Of a stretch of 64,000 bases of DNA, positions 37,738 to 50,740 are shown piece by piece; position 1 is the first letter of the stretch, and every line of letters starts with the position of its first letter. Position numbers and translations under genes: made by a program. This stretch comes from Cynocephalus volans (lineage: Eukaryota; Chordata; Mammalia; Dermoptera; Cynocephalidae): the NCBI RefSeq assembly GCF_027409185.1, contig NC_084474.1, positions 95,194,861-95,258,860 on the forward strand. The letters are read 5' to 3'. The notes under the pieces were generated by a model. It ran no database searches. It saw only the letters and a program-made list of their open reading frames with translations, and was not told where the DNA came from.

Positions 37738-38591
37738 GGGTTAAAGAATAAATGTAAAAGAAATTTTTTAAATTCCTGGAGACAAATGAAAACTGAAGCA
37801 CAACAAACATACCAGAACCTATGGGATACAGCAAAAGAAGTTCTGAGAGGGCAGTTTATTACAGTAAATGCCTATATCAAAAAAGAAGAAAGACTTCAAA
37901 TAAACAATCTAACATTACAACTCAAGGAACTAAAGCCAAACCCCATATCAGTAGAAAGACAGAAATAACAAAGACGAGAGCATAAATAAATAAATTATAG
38001 ATTTTTTAAAAATACAAAAGATCATTGAAACAAAGAGTTGGTTTTCCAAAATATAAATAAAATTGATAAACCTTTAGCTAGGCTAACAAAAAAAACAGAG
38101 AGAAGACTCAAATAAATAAAATCAGAAATGAAAAAGAGACATTATAATGTATACCACAGAAATACAAAGGATCATAAGAGACTATTATAAACAACTATAC
38201 ACTAACAAACTGGAAAGCCCAGAAGAAATGAATAAATTCCTGGACACATACAACTTGCCAAGGTTGAATCATGAAGAAGTAGAAAACCTGAACATACCAA
38301 TAATGAGTAATGAAACTGAAGCAGTAATAAAAAGTCTCCCAACAAATAAAACCCCAGGACCAGTTGGCTTGCCAAATTCTACCAAGCATTTAAAGAAGAA
38401 TTAGTACTAATTTTCCTCAAACTCTTCTGAAAAAAAAAAAAAAAAAAAGAGGAGGGAATACATCCAAACTTATTCTACAAGGCCAGCATTACCTTCATAC
38501 CAAAGCTGGAAAAAGACACAACAAAAAAAGAGAACAACAGAATAATATCCCTAATGAATATAGATGCAAAAATCCTCAACAAAATACTAAA

Positions 38592-40443
38592 CAACACTCT
38601 CTCGATCTGCTGGAGCTGGGATACACTCTTCTCTCCTGTCCGTGGACATGAGAGATCACGACTCTTCAGCTTTTGGGTTCCAGAACCTACACCAAGGACA
38701 CCATCAGCTTCCCTGGTTTTGAGGCCTGTGGACTTGGGCTGAGCCACACTATTGGCATCCAGTTTATAGATGGCCTATTGTGGAACTTTTCTTCATAGTC
38801 ACAATGCTGCATTCGAAGTCTCCTAAACAGCAAGAGTTCAGATGACCTTCTGCCTTCACCTGGAGCAGAAAATAATCCAGTCTCACACCTCCATTACTGC
38901 CAAAGTTTCAAGATGGCAGTGGCTGCGGCAGTTGGCGCGGAGTAGCTGAGGTGGAAAAGGCGGCCACTGGGCCTCAGGCAGCCGGGAAACTTGTGGACCT
39001 TCCTCTTGCCATCTCTTAAGGGAGGACCGCAGCTGCTGGCCGGTCGTGGGGGCTGACTGCCACTTTGCCCTCGGCAGGAGAGGCTGCCTCATTTACAAGC
39101 AACAGCTTTGAAGTGTGGAGCAGGAAAAGAACTGTTTCTTAACTGCAAAAGCGAGTCTCGAAACAGGGAACACAGCGCCAGGGCTGCTGTGGATGCAGAC
39201 AGGATCCTGGAGGCCGGGTCTGCGCTGAAGGCGGCCAGCTGCCCTATTCAGGATTCGAGGTTTCAGGCCAGCATTAAAGAAGATTCCTAGAAGCGCCCGA
39301 GCCGCACCGCGACTGAACAGCCCGAGGCGGCAGTGGCCGAGAATGGGGAAGGCGACAAACCAGAGGCAGAGAGTGAGCACCCGACCTGGCACAGCCCTGT
39401 GAGTGATCCCTGGCCCAGCTCTGTTCGGGGGGCTGACGCCCACACGGCTCCCACCTGCATCACCGGGCCACTCACTGCACCGGGGCTGCCTCCATTTTCC
39501 AGGTGCTGGCAGCTCCGCCCGGCTCGGCCGTCACTGAGCCTTCCCACTTGCTTGGCCCGGCGCAGGGCTTTCCGGAGCCTGCGGGCCGGCCTCCCCTCCC
39601 ACTCCCTCCACGGGTCTCTGGCGGGGCTGGTGGCGTGGGGCATCCCTGGCCAGTGTCAGGAGGGCAAGGAAGTATGGGCGGGCCGACTATCACTCCACCA
39701 CACCCTGGACTCCAGCCCCCATTAAACTTCCTGTTACTGGGAGGCAGATACCATCTCTGCAGCCACCAGATCGGAAAAAAGCCTAACGAATTTCTGGTTG
39801 GGAATAGTGTGGTAGGAGAGTTCCCAGGTCCGCTTGAACCTGCCGAAGAGCTGACAGCAGGCGGGCGCTAGATTCGGTCTATGCCGGGGGGATACAAAGG
39901 TGAACAAGACCTGAGAAAGATCTACACAGTGCTACAAAGGCACCCAGAGCAACCGGTCGTCTGTGCCTACCAGAAACCTGGTAGACTTCCTGGGCAAGGC
40001 GGTGCCGAGCAGGGTCTTGAAGGCCCAGCTGATAGACAAGGGGTGCAGAAGACATGCCCCAGCCCAGCAAAGTGCGCACAGAGTGGGGAGACGTGCGGCC
40101 AGGGAGATGGAGACTTGACAGAAACCACACACCCAGTGGGGTCACCACTGCACGATCCAACAGCCTGGGCCAGAGCACACGGAACAGGGAGAAGTCCTGC
40201 ACAGGAAGTGAAAGCTCAACAGAGATCACACACCCTGTGGTACGTGATCCACCAGCACAGCAGAGTCCAAGCTGACCAAAAAGGTAGCTCCCCAGAGAAG
40301 CCCAAGACCCGAGGCAACCACACACACAAGGCACTAGAGGCCAACTGAGCAGTCACGAGGGAGCCATACGAAATTGGCAACCACAGCAAGATCCTAGTTA
40401 GTCATTAGTCTCAAACCGGTGGACTGTGAAACCCCCTGCCACA
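38592..40443 (+). promoter_or_regulatory. L1-4 5' UTR and internal promoter
   Basis: A canonical L1 start motif CAAGATGGC (YY1-like) is at 38909-38917. It is followed by about 1 kb that is GC- and CpG-rich (38920-39900), then a block with recurring GATCACACACCC and CCAACAGCC-like words up to ORF1. The 300 bases before the YY1 motif are not L1-like and recall an ERVL/MLT2-type LTR, from memory only. Confidence 0.6.
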
Positions 40444-41420
40444 ATGAATAAATACCAAAAAAAAGATACCAGAAATACAAAAAATCAAGAAAGTACACCA
40501 CCAAAAGTTAATAAATCTCAAACTCTAGATCCTATAGAACAAGAAGCCCTTGAAATAACTGACAAGGAATTTCGAGTGATAATTCTAAGGAAACTGAATG
40601 AGATACAAGAAAACTCAACTAGACATCATGGTGAAATGAGGAAAAGTATACAGGATCTGAAAGAGGAAATGTACAAGGAAATCAATGTCCTGAAAAAAAA
40701 AATGTAGCAGAACTTGCTGAACTGAAGAAGTTATTCAGCAAAATAAAAAACACAACGGAGAGTTTAACCAGCAGGCTTGTCGAAGTTGAAGAGAGAACCT
40801 CTGAACTTGAAGATGGGCTGTTTGAAAAAACACAAGCAGACAAAAAGAAAGAAAAAAGAATCAAGGACATTGAAGAAAATCTGAGAGAGATATCAGACAA
40901 CCTTAAGCACTCAAATGTCCGAGTCATGGGTATTCCAGAAGGGGAGGAAAATGGAGATTCCATTGAAAACATATTCAACAAAATAGTGGCAGAAAATATA
41001 GGAAAAATCACAGATCTTCAGATCCAGGAAGCTCAACGATCTCCAAATGTATTCAACCCAAAAAGGCCTTTTCCAAGACATGTCATAGTCAAATTGGCAA
41101 AACTCAGAGACAAAGAGAGAATCTTAAAAGCTGCAAGAGAGAAGCATCAAATCACCTATAAGGGAGCCCCAATCAGGCTAACATCAGACTTTTCATCACA
41201 AACCCTAAAAGCTAGAAAGGAATGGGATGATATTTTCAAAATACTAAAAGACAAAGATTGCCAGCCAAGAATACTCTTCTACCCTGCAAGGCTATCCTTC
41301 CAAAATGAAGGGCAAATAGTATATTTCTCAGACAAACAAAAACTGCGGGAGTTCACTACCACACGACCACCCTTAAAAGAAATCCTCAAGGGAGTACTGG
41401 GTTTGGTTCCTGAAAAATAA
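40444..41420 (+). pseudogene. L1-4 ORF1 (RNA-binding chaperone), one frameshift
   Basis: Begins MNKYQKKDTRNTKNQ, forms a long charged coiled coil, then the RRM-like part (VRVMGIPEGEE) and a C-terminal domain ending LGLVPEK. ORF1 protein trimerises, coats L1 RNA and is needed for retrotransposition. The frame breaks at a run of ten A residues (40693-40702). L1-3 has eight A residues there and reads through. Apart from this it is open. A two-base homopolymer gain, or a sequencing error, would explain it. An in-frame ATG at 40426 could add six residues; the family start favours 40444. Confidence 0.9.
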
Positions 41421-41607
41421 CCACCACTGCCATAAAAACCCAGGAAAAATCAATACTCACTAGTATAATAAAAATGGCATTCATGAAGAGAAAACAAGCA
41501 AACAAAAACGCTATCTACAACCAAAGGAACCAACAAACACAGAAACCAAACAGTAAATCAGAAAGCAAGGAACAAAAGACACCTAAGACAACCAAACAAC
41601 CAATAAA

Positions 41608-44600
41608 ATGCTAGGAATAAATCAACACCTTTCAATAACAACTCTTAATGTAAAAGGCTTAAATTCCCCAATCAAAAGACACAGACTGGCTGACTGGATC
41701 AAAAAGGAGGACCCAACTATATGCTGCCTACAAGAGACCCACCTCACCCATAAAGATTCACACAGACTAAGAGTGAAAAGATGGAAAAAGATTTACCATG
41801 CAAACAGAAAAGAAAAACGAGCTGGAGTAGCTATTCTTATATCTGACAAAATAGACTTTAAACTAAAAACCATAAAAAGAGACAATGAGGGACACTACTT
41901 AATGATAAAAGGACTGATCCATCAAGAAGACATAACAATCATAAATATGTATGCACCCAATGTTGGAGCAGCCAGATTTATAAAACAAACTCTATTAGAC
42001 CTAAAGAAGGAAATAGATACTAATACCATAATAGCAGAGGACCTGAACACCCCACTGTCAATATTAGACAGATCATCTAGGCAAAGAATCAGTAGAGAAA
42101 CACAAGATCTAAACAAGACTCTAGACCAATTGGAATTGGCAGATATCTACAGAACATTCCACCCAACAACCTCAGAATATTCATTCTTCTCATCAGCACA
42201 TGGATCATTCTCCAGGATAGATCACATATTAGGTCACAAATCAAGTCTCAATAAATTCAAAAAAATTGGAATTATCCCATGTATCTTCTCAGACCACAAT
42301 GGATTAAAACTAGAAATTAATAACAAACGAAACTCTGGAAACTATACAAACACATGGAAATTAAACAGCATTCTACTTAATGACATATGGGTCCAAGAAG
42401 AAATCAAGCAGGAAATCAAAAAATTTATTGAAACTAATGAAAACAATGATACATCATACCAAAACCTGTGGGATACTGCAAAAGCAGTATTGAGGGGAAA
42501 ATTTATTGCATTGAACGCTCACTTCAGAAGAATGGAAAGATGGCAAGTGAACAACCTAACACTTCACCTTAAAGAACTAGAAAAACAAGAACAATCCAAA
42601 CCTAAAGTTAGCAGACAGAAAGAAATCATTAAGATCAGAGCAGAACTGAATGAAATTGAAACCCAAAAAACAATTCAAAAGATCAACGAATCAAACAGTT
42701 GGTTTTTCAAAAAGATAAATAAAATTGACAAACCATTAGCATGGCTAACACAAAAAAGAAGAGAGAAGACTCAAATAACAAAAATTAGAAATGAAAAAGG
42801 CGATATTACAACTGATTCATCTGAAATACAAGGAATCATTCGAGACTACTATAAACAACTATACGCCAACAAATTTGAAAATCTGGAGGAAATGGATAAA
42901 TTTCTGGACACACACAAGCTCCCAAAACTGAACCATGAAGACGTAGAAAATTTGAACAGACCAATAACAATAAAGGAGATTGAAGCTGTTATCAGAAGGC
43001 TCCCAACAAAGAAAAGCCCAGGACCAGATGGATTCACAGCAGAATCTTACCAAACATTCAAAGAGGAATTGACACCGATTCTTTACAAACTATTCCAAAA
43101 GATTGAAACAGACGCAAATCTCCCAAACTCATTCTATGAAGCAAACATCATCCTGATACCAAAACCAGGTAAAGATATAACCAAAAAAGAAAACTACAGG
43201 CCGATATCCTTGATGAATATAGATGCAAAAATCCTCACTAAAATACTAGCAAACAGAATACAGCAACACATACGAAAAATTATTCATCACGATCAAGTGG
43301 GATTCATCCCAGGGATGCAAGGTTGGTTCAACATACACAAATCAATAAATGTGATACACCATATTAATAAACTCAAACACAAGGACCATATGATCATCTC
43401 TATAGATGCTGAAAAAGCATTTGATAAAGTTCAGCACTCATTCATGACAAAGACCCTCTATAAGTTAGGTATAGAGGGAAAGTATCTCAACATAATTAAA
43501 GCCATATATGCCAAACCCACTGCCAATATCATCCTGAATGGGGAAAAGCTGAAAGCTTTTCCTTTAAGAACAGGAACTAGACAAGGATGCCCACTCTCAC
43601 CACTCCTATTCAACATAGTGTTGGAAGTACTAGCCAGAGCAATCAGAGAAGAGAAGGAAATAAAGGGCATCCAGATTGGAAAAGATGAAGTCAAACTGTC
43701 CCTGTTTGCAGATGACATGATCCTATACATTGAACAGCCTAAAACCTCTACAAAAAAAACTGTTGGAATTGATAAATGATTTCAGCACAGTAGCAGGATA
43801 CAAAATCAACACACAAAAATCAGTAGCATTTCTTTTCTCCAATAGTGAACATGCAGAACGAGAAATCCAGAAAGCCTGCCCATTTACAATAGCCACCAAA
43901 AAAATAAAATACTTAGGAATTGAGTTAACCAAGGAGGTGAAAAATCTCTATAATGAGAACTACAAACCACTACTGAGAGAAATTAGAGAGGATACAAGAA
44001 GATGGAAAGATATCCCATGCTCTTGGATTGGAAGAATCAACATAGTGAAAATGTCCATACTACCCAAAGTGATATACAAATTCAATGCAATCCCCATCAA
44101 AATTCCAATGACATTTTTCTCAGAAATGGAAAGAACTATCCAGACATTTATATGGAATAACAAAAGACCACGCATAGCCAAAGCAATGCTGAGCAAAAAA
44201 AATAAAGCTGGAGGCATAACACTACCTGATTTTAAGCTATACTACAAAGCTATAATAACCAAAACAGTATGGTACTGGCATAAAAACAGACACACTGACC
44301 AATGGAATAGAATAGAGAATCCAGAAATCAACCCACACACTTACTGCCATCTGATCTTTGACAAAGGCACCAAGCCTATTCACTGGGGAAGGGACTGCCT
44401 CTTCAGCAAATGGTGCTGGGATAACTGGATATCCATATGCAGGAGAATGAAACTAGATCCATACCTCTCACCGTATACTAAAATCAACTCAAAATGGATT
44501 AAGGATTTAAATATACACCCTGAAACAATAAAACTTCTTAAAGAAAACATAGGAGAAACACTTCAGGAAGTAGGACTGGGCACAGACTTCATGAATACGA

Positions 44601-45349
44601 CCCCAAAAGCACAGGCAACCAAAGGAAAAATAAACAAATGGGATTATATCAAACTAAAAAGCTTCTGCACAGCAAAAGAAACAATTAACAGAGTTAAAAG
44701 ACAACCAACAGAGTGGGAGAAAATATTTGCAAAATATACATCTGACAAAGGATTAATATCCAGAATATATAAGGAACTCAAACAACTTTACAAGAAGAAA
44801 ACAAGCAACCCAATTAAAAAATGGGCAAAAGAGCTAAGTAGGCATTTCTCTAAGGAAGATATACAAATGGCCAACAGACATATGAAAAAATGCTCAACAT
44901 CACTCAGCATCCGGGAAATGCAAATCAAAACCACACTGAGATACCATCTAACCCCAGTTAGGATGGCTAAAATCCAAAAGACCCTGAATGATAAATGCTG
45001 GCGAGGTTGCGGAGAAAAAGGAACTCTCGTACATTGTTGGTGGGACTGCAAAATGGTGCAGCCTCTATGGAAAATGGTATGGAGGTTCCTCAAACAATTG
45101 CAGATAGATCTACCATACGACCCAGCTATCCCACTGTTGGGAATATACCCAGAGGAATGGAAATCATCAAGTCGAAGGTATACCTGTTCCCCAATGTTCA
45201 TCGCAGCACTCTTTACAATAGCCAAGAGTTGGAACCAACCCAAATGTCCATCATCAGATGAGTGGATATGGAAAATGTGGTACATCTACACAACGGAATA
45301 CTACTCAGCTATAAAAACGAATGAAATACTGCCATTTGCAACAACATGA
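41608..45349 (+). pseudogene. L1-4 ORF2 (endonuclease and reverse transcriptase), one frameshift
   Basis: ORF2 protein nicks target DNA and reverse-transcribes L1 RNA at the nick. Endonuclease catalytic residues sit at the same numbers as in human L1: Asn14, Glu43, Asp145, Asn147, Asp205, Asp229 and His230. The reverse transcriptase has YRPISLMN and the FADD motif with Asp702/Asp703. A C-terminal Cys/His cluster begins near 44998 ([14 protein letters not shown]). The frame is open for 723 codons, shifts at a run of eight A residues (43752-43759; seven would stay in frame), and continues for over 500 codons to TGA at 45347-45349. All other positions are open, which is unusual for a genomic L1. 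Confidence 0.93.
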
Positions 45350-45453
45350 ATGGACCTTGAGAGAATTATATTAAGTGAAACAAGTCAGGCACAGAAAGAA
45401 AAATACCACATGTTCTCACTTATTGGTGGGAGCTAAAAATTAATATATAAATT

Positions 45454-45459
<6 letters not shown>

Positions 45460-45491
<32 letters not shown>
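45460..45491 (+). repeat. (CA)n microsatellite in the L1-4 3' UTR
   Basis: About 16 CA units, followed by a run of nine G residues at 45498 and a G-rich purine tract at 45570-45604. The tract is a candidate G-quadruplex, a usual feature of L1 3' UTRs. Confidence 0.9.
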
Positions 45492-45494
<3 letters not shown>

Positions 45495-47215
45495 CTGGGG
45501 GGGGGAGAAGATATAACAACCACAATTACTTGAAGTTGATACGACAAGCAAACAGAAAGGACATTGTTGGGGGGGAGGGAGAAAGGGAGAAGGGAGGGAG
45601 GTTTTGGTGATGGGGAGCAATAATCAGCCACAATGTATATCGACAAAATAAAATTTTTAAAAAAATACTAAAAAAGAGAATCCAGCAAGGCAATAAAAAG
45701 ATCATTCACTGTGATCAAGTGGGATGCAAGGATGGTTCAACATATGCAAATCTATAAATTTGATACATCATGTCAACAGAATGAAGCAAAAAATATAATC
45801 ATTTCAATAAATGCAGAAAAATCACTTGATAAAATCCAGTACCCCTTCATGATAAAAACACTCAACAAATTAGGTATAGAAGGAATGCATCTGAACACAA
45901 TAAAGGCCATATACAACAAAACCCACAGCTAATATCATACCAAATGGACAAAAATTGGAGGCTTTTCCTCTAAGATCTAGAACAAGACAAGGATGCCCAC
46001 TTTCCCCATTCTTATTCAACACAGCACTGGAGGTTCTAGCTAGAGCAATAAGGCAAGAGAAATTAATAAAGGGCATCCAAATAGGAAAGAAGGAAGACAA
46101 CTATCCCTACTTGCAGATGACATGATCCTATATATAGGAAACCTTGAAGACTCCAAAAAATTATATGACTAAGAAATGAATTCAGTAAAGTGGCAGGATA
46201 GAAAATCAACACACAAAAATCAGCAGCCTTCTTATATGCCAAAAATGAAATATCTAAACATGAAATCAAAAAGTAATCCCATTTATAATAGCTACCAAAA
46301 AAATGAAATACCTGGGAGTAAATATAACTAAGGAGGTGAAAGAGATCTACAACAAAAAAACTATAAAACATTGGTGAAATTGAAGAAGACACAAATAAAT
46401 AGAAAGATATCCCCTGTTCATGAATTGGCAGAATTAATATAACCAAAATGTCTATATTACCCAAAGTAATCTATAGGTTCAATGAAATACCTGTCAAAAT
46501 ACCAGTGACATTCTTCACAGAAATAGAAAAAAGGTCTTAAAATTCGTATGGAGCCACAAAAGACTCCATATAGACAAAGCAATCTTAAAAATAACAAAGC
46601 TTGAGGCATCACACTACCTATATTCAAAACATACTATAAAGCTATAGTAACCAAAACAGCATGGTACTGGCATAAAAACAGACAAATAGACCAATGGAAC
46701 AGAATAGAGAGCCCAGAAATGAACACATGCATTTACAGCCAACTGATTTTTGACAAAGGTGACAAAAATATATATAAGGGAAAAGACAGCATCTTCAATA
46801 AATGGTGCTGGGAAAACTGGATGTCCACATGCAGAAGATTAGAACTAGACCCCTGTCTCTGACCACACACAAAAATCAACTCAAAGTGGATTAAAGACCT
46901 AAGTTTAAGACACAAAACTTTGAAACTACTAGAAGAAAACATAGGGAAAACACTACATGAAATGGGAGTGGGCAGCACTTTTTGAGCAAGACTACAAAGG
47001 CACAGGCAACTAAAGCAAAAATAGACAAGTGGGACTATGTCAAGCTAGAAAGCTTCTGTATAGTAAAGGACATTATCAACAAAGTGAACAGACAACCTAC
47101 AGAATGGAAGAAAATGTTTGCAAACTACACATCAGACAAGGGGCTAATATCCAGAATATATAAGGAACTCAAACGATACCAAAAAACAAACACCCCAATT
47201 AAAAATCGGGCAAAG

Positions 47216-47369
47216 AAACAGAAAGAACATTGTTGGGGGGGGAGGGAGGAGGGAGGGAGGTTTTGGTGATGGGCAATAATAATCAGCCACAATGTATATC
47301 GACATAATAAAATTTTAAAAAATAAAATAAAAAGTAAAAAATAAAGTCAAGTCTGGAGAAGAAAAAAAA
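47216..47369 (+). mobile_element. Young 5'-truncated L1 (3' UTR only) in L1-6
   Basis: Perfect 15-base duplications AAAAATCGGGCAAAG (47201-47215 and 47370-47384) flank about 154 bases that match the L1-4 3' UTR closely (polypurine tract, TTTTGGTGATGG, CACAATGTATATCGAC). An A-rich stretch, the non-L1 words TCAAGTCTGGAGAAG and a second A tail follow. Confidence 0.9.
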
Positions 47370-47974
47370 AAAAATCGGGCAAAGGATGTTTCTCAAAAGA
47401 AGTACAAATGGCCAACAGGCATATGGAAAAATGCACCACATCATTAATCATCAGGGAAATGCAAATTAAAACCACAATGATATATCATCCAATTAGACTG
47501 GCTATTATCGGTAAGACAAAAAATAGCAAATGCTGGCAAGGATGCAGAGAAAAGGGAACTCTCCTACATTGCTGACGGGAATGTAAATTCCACAGCCATT
47601 GTGGAAAACTGTATGGAGGTTCCTCAGAAAACTAAAAATTGAACTACCATATGATCCAGCAACCTCACTACTCGGTATATACCCAAAGGAAATGAAATCA
47701 ATATATCAAAGAGACACCCGCATTCCCATGTTCATGCAACACTATACACGATAGCCAAGAGATGGAAGAAATCTAAATGCCCATCAATGGATGAATGGAT
47801 TGGGGAAAAAAACAAAAAACTATGGTATATATACAAAATGGAATTCTGTTAAGGTATAAAAAAGTGAAATTTGCAGCAACATGGATGGAACTGGAGACTA
47901 TTCTGTTAAATGCAGTAAGCCAGGCACAGAAAGAAAAATACCTCATGATCTCACTCATACGTGGAATCTAAAAA

Positions 47975-48107
<133 letters not shown>

Positions 48108-48446
48108 GTTTCTCATAGAAGTAGAGAGTAGTATATTGGTTACCAGAGCCAGGAGGGAAGGGGGTGGGGAGGAGGGGAAGTGGTGGATTAATGGGTACAA
48201 AGCTATGTTATTTATTCTAAGTGAATCAATGTACAGTATATGCATGTACTGAAACAACACACTGTACCCCACAAATATTTACAAATAAATGTTTTTAACA
48301 GGTTATAAGACCATATTTTTACCATACCTTTTCTATGTTTAGATATGTTTAGATACACAACTACCTACCATTGTGTTATAATTACCTACAGTATTCAGTA
48401 CAGATATATGCTGCACAGGTTTGTAGCCTAGAAGTTATAGGCTATA

Positions 48447-48942
48447 CCATGTAGCCCACATGTGTAGTAAGGCTGTACCATGTAGCCCACATGTGCAGTA
48501 AGGCTGTACCATGTAGCCCACATGTGCAGTAAGGCTGTACCATGTAGCCCACATGTGCAGTAAGGCTGTACCATGTAGCCCACATGTGCAGTAAGGCTGT
48601 ACCATGTAGCCCACATGTGCAGTAAGGCTGTACCATGTAGCCCACATGTGCAGTAAGGCTGTACCATGTAGCCCACATGTGCAGTAAGGCTGTACCATGT
48701 AGCCCACATGTGCAGTAAGGCTGTACCATGTAGCCCACATGTGCAGTAAGGCTGTACCATGTAGCCCACATGTGCAGTAAGGCTGTACCATGTAGCCCAC
48801 ATGTGCAGTAAGGCTGTACCATGTAGCCCACATGTGCAGTAAGGCTGTACCATGTAGCCCACATGTGCAGTAAGGCTGTACCATGTAGCCCACATGTGCA
48901 GTAAGGCTATACCATGTAGCCCACATGTGCAGTAAGGCTATA
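48447..48942. repeat. 31-bp minisatellite, 16 units
   Basis: CCATGTAGCC recurs every 31 bases exactly from 48447 to 48943. Units are nearly identical; only the first (TGTGTAG) and the last two (CTATAC) vary. It lies within the DNA transposon remnant, whose own sequence (GGCTATACCATGTAG) supplies the unit. As 31 is not a multiple of three, long frames on the minus strand repeat every 31 residues; they are not genes. Confidence 0.97.
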
Positions 48943-50740
48943 CCATGTAGATTTGTGCATGTAGACTCTGTGATGTTCACGCAATGACAAAATCACCTAA
49001 CCATGAATTTCTCAGAACATATCCCTGCCATTAAACAACACATAACTGTATTTTGCTAGATTTATACCTGAGTATTCCATTTTTGTGGGTACTAGTGTAA
49101 ATGGTATTGTGTTTTTAATTTCAAAGTCCACTATTCATTGCCAATATAGAGAAAAGTGGTTATCTTTTGTATGTTAACCTTGTATCCTGCAACTTTGTTA
49201 TAATCGTTTATTAGTTTCAGGAGTTTTTTGTGGGTCCCTTCAAATTTTCTACAGGACAGTTATGTCACCTGTGAGCAAAGTTTTATTTTCTCCCAATCTA
49301 TATACTTTTCATTTCATTTTCTTTTCCTACTGCATTAGCTTGGATTTTCTGCATGATGTTGAAAAGGAGTGGTAGGAGGGGCCTTCCTTGCTTTGTTCCT
49401 GATCTTAGCAGGAAAGCTGCTAGTTTCTCACCATTAAGTATAATGTTAGTTATAGGATTTTTGTAGATGCTATTCATCAAGTTGAGGAAGTATCACTGTA
49501 ATAGTTTGCTAGTTTTCTAAAAAGTTTTTATCATAAATAGATGTTGGCTTTTGTCAAATACTTTTTTTAATCTATTGAGATGATCATGTCATTTTTTTTT
49601 TTAGCCTGATGATGTGTTGAGTTATATTAATTGATTTCCAAATGTTGAACCAACTTTGCATATCTGGGATAAATCCCACTTAGTCACAGTGTATACATTT
49701 TTATACATTGTTTGATTTAATTTGTTAATATTTGGTTGAATATTTTTGCATCTATGTCATGAGAGGTATTGCTCTGTAGTTTCCTTGTAATGTCTTTGGT
49801 TTTGGTATTAGAGTAGTGCTGGCTTTGTAGAATAAGTTACAAAGTATTCGCTCTGCTTCTATCTTCTGGAAGAGATGGTAGAGAATTGGTATAAATTTTT
49901 GCTTAGATGTTTGATAGAATTCACCAGTGAATCCATCTGGTCCTGCTTTCTGTTTGGGCATGTTATTAATTGTTGATTCAATTTCTCTATTTTATATATA
50001 GGCCTAATCAGATTGTCTGTTTCTTCTTGCATGAATTTTGGCAGACTGTGTCTCTTAAGGAATTGGTCCATTTCATCCAAGCTATCAAATGTGTGGGCAT
50101 AGAGTTGTTTGTAGTATTCTTTTATTATCTTTTTAATGCCATCCTTTATTATCCTTTTATTATCCATGAAATCTATAGTGATATTCCCATTTTTATTTCT
50201 GATATTTGTAATTTGTATCTTCTCTCTTTTCTCTTAGTAAGCCTGGCCAGAGGCTTGTCAATTTTATTGATTCTTTCAATGGACCAGATTTGATTTTTTT
50301 ATTAACTTTCTCTATTGATTTCTTGTTTTCAATTGCATTGATTTCTGCTCTAATTTTTATTATTTCTTTTATTCTCCTTATTTTGGGGTTAATTTGCTCT
50401 TCTTTTTTATTTTCCTAAAGTGGAGTGTTAGATTGTTGATTTTAGGTCTTTCTCCTTTTCTAATATATACATTCAATGCTATAAATTTTCCTCAAATCCC
50501 TGCTTTTGCCACATGCCACAAATTTTGTTAAGTTCCATTTTAATTTTCAATTAGTTAGTTCAAAATACTTCAAAGTTTCTCTTGAGACTGAGATTTCTTC
50601 TTTGATTTATGTGTTACTTAGAAGTTTGGTCTTTACTTTCCAAGTATTTTTAGATTTTCTAGCTATCTTTCCATTATTGATTTATAGTTTGATGTGAGAG
50701 CATACATTACATGATTTCTATTCTTTTAAATGTAGTAAGG

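Larger units (their letters stand above)
38592..45661 (+). mobile_element. L1-4: nearly intact full-length L1, 7.07 kb
   Basis: Flanked by 11-base duplications AAAATACTAAA (38581-38591 and 45662-45672) inside L1-6 ORF2. Parts: 5' UTR 38592-40443, ORF1 40444-41420, spacer, ORF2 41608-45349, 3' UTR 45350-45661. The 3' UTR has a CA repeat and two G-rich polypurine tracts as expected for L1. There is only one frameshift in each ORF, both in A runs. It is much better preserved than any other L1 here and must be the youngest full-length element. Confidence 0.92.

Noticed and set aside
48447..48942. CRISPR-like array
   Set aside because: Units are directly adjacent with no spacers, in a mammalian genome. 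It is a minisatellite.
48428..48980. Long minus-strand frames of 140-181 codons with perfect repeats
   Set aside because: They are produced by the 31-bp minisatellite, which leaves all three frames open.
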